Under the pieces are notes generated by a model. It saw only the letters and a program-made list of their open reading frames with translations, had not been told where the DNA came from and made no database searches. A DNA stretch of 5,943 nt, taken from Marinosulfonomonas sp. (lineage in GTDB: Bacteria > Pseudomonadota > Alphaproteobacteria > Rhodobacterales > Rhodobacteraceae). The stretch spans positions 1 through 5,943 of the forward strand of contig JAFLKA010000355.1 of the NCBI GenBank assembly GCA_022712735.1, written 5' to 3'. This document shows positions 1 to 4,004 of the stretch, in pieces (position 1 is the stretch's first letter; the number at the start of each line of letters is the position of its first letter). The position numbers and the translations under genes were made by a program.

Positions 1-225
1 ACAAATACGCCATTGCTGATTGATGCGAATGGAATACTGCCCTGACCTGTCCCCGCGCAACGCTTCCAACCTGTTGCTTGGTAATGCCCGCAAGGTATCG
101 AGTGCAGGAGCCGCGTTCAGGATCGCCAGTCGCTTTTCAGCTTGGACTTCAAACCCCTGGAATGATTTTACGAATTTCCCTCCAGCAAAATTTTCAGTCT
201 TTTTGTCTCGATAGCCCTGTATCAT
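1..225 (-). CDS. higB: HigB-family (RelE superfamily) toxin, 3' end cut by the window edge
   Basis: The minus strand is open from ATG at 225 to the window edge, giving 75 residues; the family is usually about 92 aa, so roughly 17 residues are missing. The N-terminus MIQGYRDKKTE and the block NRLEALRGDRSGQYSIRINQ (51-70) followed by QWRIC (71-75) are the hallmark of HigB 'plasmid maintenance killer' toxins. In the family these are ribosome-dependent mRNA endonucleases, neutralised by a HigA antitoxin encoded just downstream; here that gene would lie left of the window. An in-frame ATG exists at 237, but 225 matches the family start. There is no good Shine-Dalgarno, and the predicted transcription start lies within about 10 nt of the ATG, so the mRNA may be nearly leaderless. 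Identification is from remembered family sequence and is strong. Confidence 0.9.
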   Translation of the reverse strand, partial: MIQGYRDKKTENFAGGKFVKSFQGFEVQAEKRLAILNAAPALDTLRALPSNRLEALRGDRSGQYSIRINQQWRIC

Positions 226-238
226 TGTTATCAACATA

Positions 239-268
239 ATAATAATGACGACATACGTCAAGCGTCAA
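239..268 (-). promoter_or_regulatory. Candidate higB promoter
   Basis: On the minus strand there is TTGACG (268-263), an 18-bp gap and TATTAT (244-239), each 5/6 to the sigma-70 consensus. A second TTGACG (261-256) with a 17-bp gap to TATGTT (238-233) is an alternative. Either one would start transcription only 0-8 nt before the higB ATG at 225. Confidence 0.5.
246..260. promoter_or_regulatory. Inverted repeat, possible HigA operator
   Basis: TGACG-ACATA-CGTCA, 5-bp arms with a 5-bp gap, lies inside the candidate higB promoter and covers one of the two -35 boxes. higBA operons are typically repressed by HigA binding a palindrome at this position. The assignment is by position only and the arms are short. 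Confidence 0.4.
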
Positions 269-334
269 AGCGCTTCCCCTTTTGTGGAACGTCGTGGATG
301 TTTGACTCGATGCAGCGTGTTTTCTGAATCCGCG

Positions 335-349
335 CCGCTAGTCCGCTAG
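335..349. repeat. Short tandem repeat CCGCTAG x2
   Basis: CCGCTAG occurs at 335-341 and 343-349, separated by one base, in the gene-poor stretch between higB and the small-gene operon. No function is evident and it may be chance. Nothing else in 270-364 looks like a gene or a clear terminator. Confidence 0.3.
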
Positions 350-364
350 GCAATTTTGACCCGA

Positions 365-400
365 TTATGCACCTTTGTTCGAAGGGTCCGAGGCCATCAT
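365..400 (-). other. Orphan start cassette / 11-codon mini-ORF after the last operon gene
   Basis: Minus-strand ORF MMASDPSNKGA starts with ATG at 400-398, overlapping (ATGA) the stop of the 66-aa gene, and ends with TAA at 367-365. Its 3' half (TCGAACAAAGGTGCA) closely matches the junction cassette at 818-850 (TCCAACAAAGGTGCA) and encodes the same SNKGA peptide. Unlike the other cassettes it is not followed by an ATG and a gene. I infer that it once started another small gene, now lost, although the mini-peptide itself could be the product. Confidence 0.4.
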
Positions 401-597
401 GATTGATGTGCCACCCATGATCGGTCGGCTAAGGAATATTCTGGCGTCGATACTGGTCCACCGCCTTCAGGAGTCCACTTGATGACCGCTTTGTCGTTGA
501 AGGCCCCGTTCGCCTTGATTTTGCGTTCAGCGTCATCAAGGTCCGTACATCGAACCGGCCCGTGATCGTCTATGTGAAGTAGAATTAAATCAGCCAT
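397..597 (-). CDS. Hypothetical 66-aa protein, last gene of the minus-strand operon
   Basis: Translation begins MADLILLHIDDHGPVRCTDL and ends DRSWVAHQS. I do not recognise a family. The N-terminus suggests a short beta strand followed by an acidic helical segment (TDLDDAERKIKAN); there is one Cys, no signal peptide and no membrane segment. The start is the ATG at 597-595, which overlaps the TGA of the glycine-zipper gene by one base (TGATG) and has AAAAG 9 nt upstream, the spacing found at every junction of this operon. A longer in-frame reading from 636 would overlap the upstream gene by 40 nt and is less likely. It is probably translated by coupling to its upstream neighbour. Function unknown. 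Confidence 0.6.
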   Translation of the reverse strand: MADLILLHIDDHGPVRCTDLDDAERKIKANGAFNDKAVIKWTPEGGGPVSTPEYSLADRSWVAHQS

Positions 598-611
598 CAC
601 TCTGCACTTTT
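595..611 (-). promoter_or_regulatory. Junction cassette: SD plus overlapping stop/start
   Basis: On the minus strand AAAAG (611-607), 9 nt, then ATG (597-595) sharing its A with the TGA stop (599-597). The upstream frame reads ...TSKKSAE-stop here, analogous to SNKGANE-stop and ISRKGPDE-stop at the other junctions. This decides the start of the 66-aa gene. Confidence 0.6.
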
Positions 612-821
612 CTTGGAAGTTTTTTTGCTGCGCCATTTCTCAATTTGCCGCGCAGCATCAGGACCGGCACTCAATCCCCATACCGCACCAATAATCGTGA
701 ACACAGTCGCACCAGCTACCGCGCCGAATGGACCGCCAACAATGCCAGTTCCGGCTCCGATTGCAGCCCCTGTGGTTCCGCCTGCAATAACGCCTGCTAT
801 CCGTGATTTGAGCTGCGTCAT
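597..821 (-). CDS. Small glycine-zipper membrane protein, 74 aa
   Basis: After a basic N-terminus (MTQLKSRIA) comes a long stretch of Gly, Ala and hydrophobic residues at about 9-50 with repeated GxxxG spacing, for example AGGTTGAAIGAGTG and GGPFGAVAG. It can form two tightly packed transmembrane helices. It ends in a Lys/Arg-rich tail (EKWRSKKTSKKSAE) that would stay in the cytoplasm under the positive-inside rule. Glycine-zipper proteins include small inner-membrane proteins, pore-forming peptides and phage or plasmid accessory proteins; I cannot choose among them. There is no cleavable signal peptide. The start ATG at 821-819 has AAAGG exactly 9 nt upstream and overlaps the stop of mini-ORF 818-850. 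Toxin or holin activity would be speculation. Confidence 0.7.
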   Translation of the reverse strand: MTQLKSRIAGVIAGGTTGAAIGAGTGIVGGPFGAVAGATVFTIIGAVWGLSAGPDAARQIEKWRSKKTSKKSAE

Positions 822-850
822 TCATTTGCACCTTTGTTGGACTTGATCAT
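818..850 (-). other. 10-codon bridging mini-ORF MIKSNKGANE
   Basis: Its ATG (850-848) overlaps the TGA of the 97-aa gene (849-847), and its own TGA (820-818) overlaps the ATG of the 74-aa gene (821-819). Ribosomes could thus pass from one gene to the next without leaving the message. The DNA also holds the AAAGG Shine-Dalgarno (835-831) of the next gene. It may be a coupling device or simply a by-product of a conserved start cassette. Confidence 0.4.
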
Positions 851-1140
851 TTAAGAAGGTCGTCGCAAAATTGATGCCCAAGTTCTAATATCGACACCTG
901 CGCAATAGCTCGCAAATCAGCGGGCTTATTTGGGACGTTGGGGCGTGCCTGCCCGATCATCCTTGACACACGGACATATCCAAATCGCTCCGCATCCTCT
1001 ATCCCTGCGAGGAAATCGTAAGGATCAAGTTCCTTGGTAAACTCATGTTGGATTAAGATTTCAAGGTCTACCCCAAGCATCTTTTCACCTACAATTTCTC
1101 GTATTGCCATCACCACTTGCGTTCCTGGTCCGCTTATCAT
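847..1140 (-). CDS. Hypothetical 97-aa protein, middle gene of the minus-strand operon
   Basis: I do not recognise this protein. It starts MISGPGTQVVMAIREIVGEK, has an acidic middle (EFTKELDPYDFLAGIEDAER) and ends QFCDDLLK. It looks soluble and mostly helical, with one Cys near the C-terminus, no signal peptide and no obvious catalytic motif. The ATG at 1140-1138 is preceded by AAAGG with 9 nt spacing and overlaps the TGA of the mini-ORF at 1137-1175. An internal in-frame Met (M11) is possible but lacks this context. Its stop overlaps the next mini-ORF. It is clearly co-transcribed with its neighbours; function unknown. Confidence 0.65.
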   Translation of the reverse strand: MISGPGTQVVMAIREIVGEKMLGVDLEILIQHEFTKELDPYDFLAGIEDAERFGYVRVSRMIGQARPNVPNKPADLRAIAQVSILELGHQFCDDLLK

Positions 1141-1175
1141 TCATCTGGACCTTTTCTGGAAATCTTAACGCCCAT
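1137..1175 (-). other. 12-codon bridging mini-ORF MGVKISRKGPDE
   Basis: It starts with ATG 1175-1173 inside the last codons of the zinc-protein gene and stops with TGA 1139-1137, overlapping the ATG of the 97-aa gene. Its tail ISRKGPDE-stop resembles SNKGANE-stop of the next junction, reflecting a shared cassette (TCCARMAAAGGT, then GATGAATGA or AATGAATGA). Probably a translational-coupling element; an independent peptide function is unproven. Confidence 0.4.
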
Positions 1176-1335
1176 TGCAAACGTCGCAGAGCGCGGCATC
1201 TGTGGTAACAACACCATCCGACAAGTGGAATGGATTGTTGCAGTGCAAGCAGATTGCGTAGTTGGGATCGGCTTCCTTGGCTCGCCGATCCTCTTCATAT
1301 TGTTTATCAGTTTTATTTTGGTTGCTCATTTTCAT
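1165..1335 (-). CDS. Small Cys4 zinc-binding protein, 56 aa
   Basis: The translation starts MKMSNQNKTDKQYEEDRRAK and ends in CLHCNNPFHLSD...CDVCNGR. C29-x2-C32 and C50-x2-C53, 17 residues apart, form a typical zinc-ribbon pair, preceded by a charged helix. Similar small proteins with 'NPF..SDGV.T.DAALCDVCN' wording occur on alphaproteobacterial mobile DNA, from memory. It may bind nucleic acid or a partner protein, but no role can be assigned. The start is the ATG at 1335-1333, which has AAAGG with 9 nt spacing and is reached just as an alternative frame terminates (GAATGA). A longer reading from ATG 1365 would overlap the HTH gene and place the Shine-Dalgarno inside the coding region, so I reject it. 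ATG 1329 is a second option. Confidence 0.6.
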   Translation of the reverse strand: MKMSNQNKTDKQYEEDRRAKEADPNYAICLHCNNPFHLSDGVVTTDAALCDVCNGR

Positions 1336-1349
1336 TCCTCGGCACCTTT
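1333..1349 (-). promoter_or_regulatory. Junction cassette: SD and start of the zinc-protein gene
   Basis: AAAGG (1349-1345), 9 nt, ATG (1335-1333) on the minus strand, the same geometry as the three downstream junctions. The local frame reads TLKGAEE-stop, echoing the KGA(N/E)E-stop motif, but no ATG opens it. The AAAGG begins at the final base of the HTH gene's TAA. Confidence 0.6.
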
Positions 1350-1531
1350 TAATGTAATCTAGCATCTATACTATCCTTCGCGGATCGGCACATCCTTTTT
1401 CCAACCAAAGTGATAGCAGAGTCAGTTACGCCCAATTCTCGGGCGATCTTAGTGAGGGAAGTTCCCAGAATACGAAGATCAGCCTTGAGGCGTTCGTGTC
1501 GATCTAACTGTAGTTTTGTTGGTTGGCGCAT
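1349..1531 (-). CDS. Ner/Nlp-like helix-turn-helix DNA-binding regulator, 60 aa
   Basis: The segment LKADLRILGTSLTKIARELG-VTDSAITLVGKRM (about 20-52) is a helix-turn-helix of the Ner/Nlp kind: a first helix, a 'GTSLTKIARELGV' turn region and a recognition helix. The C-terminal RSAKDSIDARLH matches the 'RS..IE.AIA.RLG' end of such proteins, slightly shortened. They are small phage or plasmid repressors. As first gene of the operon, facing a divergent promoter region with repeats, it is probably the operon's own regulator. The start is uncertain: ATG 1531 gives MRQPTKLQLD and GTG 1546 would add MSFSD. Neither has a well-placed Shine-Dalgarno, so a leaderless mRNA is possible. Confidence 0.65.
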   Translation of the reverse strand: MRQPTKLQLDRHERLKADLRILGTSLTKIARELGVTDSAITLVGKRMCRSAKDSIDARLH

Positions 1532-1569
1532 GTCTGAGAATGACACAACCTACATTTCAGGGCAACAAA

Positions 1570-1639
1570 GAACGTCAGTTGCCACTTTTCGGGTGTTGGG
1601 TCAATGTCGTGATGGAAAGGTCAAAGTTATCTGACGTTC
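1570..1639. promoter_or_regulatory. Inverted repeat in the divergent control region
   Basis: GAACGTCAG (1570-1578) and CTGACGTTC (1631-1639) are perfect 9-bp inverted arms separated by 52 bp. They flank the space between the leftward operon and the rightward leader. They could be paired operator half-sites enabling looping, or one long stem. No convincing -10/-35 pair was found here on either strand. Confidence 0.4.
1599..1627. repeat. Direct repeat GGTCAAWGT, 20-bp period
   Basis: GGTCAATGT (1599-1607) and GGTCAAAGT (1619-1627) lie exactly 20 bp apart, about two helical turns, inside the inverted repeat 1570-1639. Same-face spacing suits two repressor molecules; the adjacent HTH protein is the natural candidate. 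Read on the minus strand they give TTGACC, which resembles -35 boxes, but I find no matching -10. Confidence 0.4.
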
Positions 1640-1673
1640 CACACCTTTCTAAACACTTGGATCTGTGTGTCCC

Positions 1674-1933
1674 TTCGGCAAGCCGAACGCCACTGCGCGG
1701 CGTTGCTAAGAACCCGCTGGGTTCTGGCGCACGCAACCGAAATAGACAGGGCCGTGTTGTCGGCTTCGCCTCCTGCCCGCACCCAAACCCCGTCGATTTC
1801 AATTGCGTTTTGCCTCTCCGGCACTTCGCCAGTGGATCAGATTTTAGAGACGACGCCCTAAAGGGCTTTGCTCAAAATCAGACACCAAAAGGGGCAGAAA
1901 GTCCCAACGGTTCACCACATCGGAGAGATAAAT
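1674..1933 (+). promoter_or_regulatory. Structured leader element, copy 1 (upstream of the DUF3768 gene)
   Basis: This gene-free stretch shares a ~218-bp block (1701-1918) with 5095-5309. Identical runs cover 32 nt (1752-1783), 28 nt (1891-1918) and 19 nt (1816-1834). Visible hairpins: TTCGGC-AA-GCCGAA (1674-1687) or AACGCC...GGCGTT (1686-1704); AGAACCC-GCT-GGGTTCT (1709-1725); CACT-TCGCC-AGTG (1822-1834); GCCC-TAAA-GGGC (1855-1866). CTCTCCG (1814-1820) is perfectly complementary to CGGAGAG (1921-1927), the Shine-Dalgarno of the next gene, so masking of translation is possible. ORFs on both strands here do not keep frame between the copies, so I treat it as a cis-acting RNA or DNA element. 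I cannot match it to a named RNA family. Confidence 0.65.
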
Positions 1934-2311
1934 ATGACAACCGAACAACAAACAGCCGCAGCAATTGCCGCCGATAATGATCTTTTTCGCCGCGCACTTG
2001 TTGACCCAATCGCAGCTTTTGATCGGCAAGACCAAGGAATCGAAGGGGAAGCTGTTTTCACACAAGGCATTTTTGCACTTGGAGCCGAAGCCCAACCTTT
2101 GATCATCGGTGCAGTTGCAGTTTTTAATTGCTTTTCTGAAGACAACGACCCGCACGGGGAACACGACTTTGGAGCCTTTGATTTTCAAGGCACAAAACTT
2201 TTCTGGAAAATTGATCTCTACAATTCAACGCTTACCGCAGGTTCCGAAAATCCGCTTGATATGGGGCAAACACGCCGCGTTTTAACCGTCATGCTTGCGT
2301 CCGAATATTGA
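1934..2311 (+). CDS. DUF3768 family protein, 125 aa
   Basis: The core FSEDNDPHGEHDFGAF (67-82), then KLFWKIDLYN (88-97) and the C-terminal RRVLTVMLASEY (114-125), are the signature of DUF3768, a small family common on plasmids and integrated elements of Alphaproteobacteria. The N-terminal part (TAAAIAADNDLFRRALVD) is the usual helical lead-in. The biochemical function of the family is not established as far as I know; the invariant acidic and His residues (EDND, GEHD) could be a metal or active site, but that is inference. ATG 1934 has GGAGAG at 1922-1927, 6 nt upstream. The gene follows leader copy 1 and is 62 bp upstream of a second plus-strand gene, so the two probably form an operon. Confidence 0.88.
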   Translation: MTTEQQTAAAIAADNDLFRRALVDPIAAFDRQDQGIEGEAVFTQGIFALGAEAQPLIIGAVAVFNCFSEDNDPHGEHDFGAFDFQGTKLFWKIDLYNSTLTAGSENPLDMGQTRRVLTVMLASEY

Positions 2312-2319
2312 CAGTTGAT

Positions 2320-2336
2320 AGCCTCGATAAGGGGCT
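2320..2336 (+). promoter_or_regulatory. Intergenic hairpin resembling the leader's 3' stem
   Basis: AGCCTC-GATAA-GGGGCT (2320-2336, one G-U pair) is followed by TTCATCCTCTC and then CACCACAT (2351-2358). The leader copies have GGGC/GGGGC followed by CTTTGCTC/CTTTCTC and later TTCACCAC. It may be a degenerate third copy of the leader's 3' module, an RNA-processing stem or a weak attenuator between the two genes. No T-tract follows. Confidence 0.3.
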
Positions 2337-2373
2337 TTCATCCTCTCTCCCACCACATACAAGGACTAGAGAA

Positions 2374-3042
2374 ATGACACTAGAGAATGCAAAAACCCGA
2401 GCAAACGAAATCAGCGCAGAACGGCTTATTGATGTTGTAGAACTAGCAGATAATTTAGGCTTTATTGCGCGGTTTACATCCGACAAAGGTTTGCGGGTGT
2501 TTGGTCAAACACTGATCAGCCACGACGACAGCAGTTTCGGCTTGGTGATCCTCAATGATGGAACGGTTGCAAGAGAAGCCGAAGCGCAGCGCATTCTTAT
2601 GCCTCAAATGTTTTATGATGTGCGCAACCGAACACGTATGATTTGCGCAATTTGTGGATCACCTGAAATCTTGGCCGATGCCTATGCCGCGTGGGATGTT
2701 GATAAAGGAAGCTGGGAGTTGCACTGTGATTTTGATGCGAAACATTGCCCAGTATGTGAACTGGCATCCAGTGCGATTGAAGTGGACGAGGCAACTCAAT
2801 TGGAAATTCAGGTTTGTCCGATGGTCGCAGACAATGACGGATCAAGACGCATCGAAGGCAACGAAAGCCCAGACTGGTTTGATATTATCGTCACCACCAC
2901 ACCATTTGAAAGCGGTGTTATCTTGACGCTTGAAGAACATGAAGACCTGTCAGCCGACGACGCCACCGCAAAACTAGCGGAGCTTGTCGAAACCTATCCA
3001 CTTGCACCAGTTTCTAGTGATGATTGTGATTTATCAGGCTGA
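2374..3042 (+). CDS. 222-aa protein with central Cys zinc knuckle, family not named
   Basis: The protein begins MTLENAKTRANEISAERLID. An N-terminal ~80 residues (LADNLGFIARFTSDKGLRVF, then SSFGLVILNDG) are followed by a knuckle, C91-AI-C94-GS...AYAAWDVDKGSWELHCDFDAKH-C125-PV-C128, with a further Cys at 118. I recall this 'CGS...DA.A.WD....W.L...FD...C..C' pattern as a zinc-binding domain of plasmid-associated alphaproteobacterial proteins next to DUF3768 genes, without a proven role. The C-terminal ~90 residues are acidic (LTLEEHEDLSADDATAKLAE) and unlike anything I can name. The start ATG 2374 has AAGGA at 2361-2365; an upstream in-frame alternative at 2308 lacks such a site. It is probably co-transcribed with the DUF3768 gene and ends 10 bp before the fitAB operator. 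Confidence 0.75.
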   Translation: MTLENAKTRANEISAERLIDVVELADNLGFIARFTSDKGLRVFGQTLISHDDSSFGLVILNDGTVAREAEAQRILMPQMFYDVRNRTRMICAICGSPEILADAYAAWDVDKGSWELHCDFDAKHCPVCELASSAIEVDEATQLEIQVCPMVADNDGSRRIEGNESPDWFDIIVTTTPFESGVILTLEEHEDLSADDATAKLAELVETYPLAPVSSDDCDLSG

Positions 3043-3052
3043 TAGCGTTTTC

Positions 3053-3094
3053 CCACAATGAGAGCATAATATTCTTGCAATGCTCTCATTGTGG
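3053..3094. promoter_or_regulatory. fitAB operator: perfect 15-bp inverted repeat
   Basis: CCACAATGAGAGCAT (3053-3067) and ATGCTCTCATTGTGG (3080-3094) match perfectly around a 12-bp gap. The right arm fills the spacer of the fitAB promoter and touches the -35 box. FitAB and VapBC complexes repress their own operons by binding long inverted repeats in this position through the antitoxin's ribbon-helix-helix domain, so autoregulation is well supported by layout. Confidence 0.85.
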
Positions 3095-3103
3095 CGTTAT
3101 GAT
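3075..3103 (+). promoter_or_regulatory. fitAB promoter
   Basis: TTGCAA (3075-3080), a 17-bp gap and TATGAT (3098-3103, 5/6 to consensus). Transcription would start near 3110, about 19 nt before the antitoxin ATG. This argues against starting the antitoxin at the in-frame TTG at 3075, which is the -35 box itself. Confidence 0.6.
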
Positions 3104-3128
3104 CTCACTAACAGAAAGGGAGAAAATT

Positions 3129-3362
3129 ATGGGTTCTATTTCACTAAGAAACCTTAACGAGGACGTCCATCGTCGCGTTAAATCAGAAGCAGCCATTCGT
3201 GGTGTCAGTACGGAAGAAGCGGCACGTCAGTTGCTTGATGAAGCCACACGACCAGTTGAAAAAACATCTGCGGTGATTGCGGCATTTGTTAAAGAAAAGG
3301 GCGTTGTCTTCCCTGATTTTGAACGATCCCGCGATGAAATTGAAGCGGCGGTTTTTGAATGA
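3129..3362 (+). CDS. fitA: FitA-like ribbon-helix-helix antitoxin, 77 aa
   Basis: SISLRNLNEDVHRRVKSEAA...GVSTEEAARQLLDEA (residues 3-39) is a ribbon-helix-helix DNA-binding domain of the FitA type: beta strand, helix, turn 'GVSTEE', helix. The C-terminal part (SAVIAAFVKEKGVVFPDFER to VFE) is the extended arm that typically wraps and inhibits the PIN toxin's active site. The start ATG 3129 has GGGAG at 3118-3122, 6 nt upstream. The stop TGA overlaps the toxin ATG (ATGA at 3359-3362), giving translational coupling and matched expression. The protein should dimerise, bind the palindrome 3053-3094 and repress the operon with the toxin. The call is strong from motif plus partner. Confidence 0.92.
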   Translation: MGSISLRNLNEDVHRRVKSEAAIRGVSTEEAARQLLDEATRPVEKTSAVIAAFVKEKGVVFPDFERSRDEIEAAVFE

Positions 3363-3781
3363 TTATTCTTGATACCAATGTTGTCTCGGAAATGATGAAG
3401 GAACACCCAGAACAGGCCGTTGCAGATTGGCTGGATGCGCAGAACCTACGGTCACTGTATGTCACAACCATAAATTTGATGGAGCTGCGTTACGGAGTTC
3501 ATTTGTTACCCAAGGGAAAGCGCAAACAAGCCCTCTGGGAAGTTTTGGATTTTACGCTCGCTAAATTGTTCGATGATCGCGAATTGAGCTTCACACGTCA
3601 TGCAGCAGAGGCAACAGCCACAATAGCAGCAGAAACTAAAAACCGTGGCGTGAATCTTGGCATAGCTGATTTGCAAATTGCAGGAATCGCTATGGCTCAT
3701 GGGTTTGCAGTTGTGAGCCGTGACACATTGCCTTTTGTCGAGGCTGGTGTGTCTCTGATCAACCCATGGGATGATGCTTAA
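3359..3781 (+). CDS. fitB: FitB/VapC-family PIN-domain ribonuclease toxin, 140 aa
   Basis: A full-length PIN domain opening with MIILDTNVVSEMM. The acidic residues expected of the family are present: D5 (LDTN), E42 (LMELRYG), D104 (IADLQIA) and D122 (SRDTLPF), which would coordinate Mg2+/Mn2+ for RNA cleavage. The end INPWDD matches the 'NPW' terminus of FitB-type toxins, and the length is typical. Nothing suggests inactivation. Known PIN toxins cut tRNA or rRNA to stop translation; the target here cannot be read from sequence. It is translated by coupling from fitA through the ATGA overlap. On mobile DNA such pairs stabilise the element by killing or arresting cells that lose it. VapC is an equally valid family name. 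Confidence 0.93.
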   Translation: MIILDTNVVSEMMKEHPEQAVADWLDAQNLRSLYVTTINLMELRYGVHLLPKGKRKQALWEVLDFTLAKLFDDRELSFTRHAAEATATIAAETKNRGVNLGIADLQIAGIAMAHGFAVVSRDTLPFVEAGVSLINPWDDA

Positions 3782-3817
3782 CCAAACTAAACATCACGAC
3801 CTAACCCCGTTTTGATA

Positions 3818-3858
3818 GCCCCCTACCCACCCCGATTACATCGAGGTAGTTAGGGGGC
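3818..3858. terminator. Hairpin between convergent transcription units
   Basis: GCCCCCTA (3818-3825) and TAGGGGGC (3851-3858) form a perfect 8-bp stem around a 25-nt loop that contains CTACC (3823-3827), complementary to GGTAG (3845-3849). It lies between the end of fitB (3781) and the end of the leftward unit (3892), where a bidirectional terminator is expected. No T-run follows on either strand, so an intrinsic terminator is only moderately supported. Confidence 0.45.
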
Positions 3859-3891
3859 GTATGCGCTTATCGCGCGGATGCTATCGCTACG

Positions 3892-3996
3892 CTATTGCTG
3901 GTATGTCACAAGGCCAAATCCCCAGACGGCCATCAGCCCATACAGGAAATTCTTTGTCTTGTTATCACCGCTGTGCGGCCTTACAAAAGCGGTCAT
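3892..3996 (-). CDS. Possible 34-aa single-membrane-segment peptide
   Basis: The minus-strand ORF starts MTAFVRPHSGDNKTKNF and continues with a hydrophobic segment rich in aromatic residues (LYGLMAVWGFGLVTYQQ, 18-34) that could span the membrane and ends the protein. Its ATG lies 8 nt after the stop of the 241-aa gene. No Shine-Dalgarno is visible, so translation would depend on coupling. It could be a genuine small membrane protein, a remnant, or chance. I recognise no family. Confidence 0.25.
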   Translation of the reverse strand: MTAFVRPHSGDNKTKNFLYGLMAVWGFGLVTYQQ

Positions 3997-4004
3997 TCAT
4001 GAAG

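Noticed and set aside
20..214. Plus-strand ORF of 64 codons at the left edge
   Set aside because: It is the antisense shadow of higB, whose protein is clearly recognisable.
397..636. Longer start (MAQQKNFQEK...) for the last operon gene
   Set aside because: It would overlap the glycine-zipper gene by 40 nt and lacks the start cassette; ATG 597 has the SD spacing and TGATG overlap seen elsewhere.
1701..1918. Idea that the paired leaders are insertion-sequence ends or MITEs
   Set aside because: No terminal inverted repeats or target duplications were seen, both copies are in the same orientation, and each ends at a fixed place before a ribosome binding site.
1516..1977. Plus-strand ORF of 153 codons through copy 1
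   Set aside because: It crosses the divergent control region, the leader and the start of the DUF3768 gene in another frame; it has no ribosome binding site and the corresponding frame in copy 2 is not kept.
3075..3362. Longer antitoxin starting at TTG 3075
   Set aside because: That TTG is the likely -35 box and the start of the FitA domain together with GGGAG points to ATG 3129.
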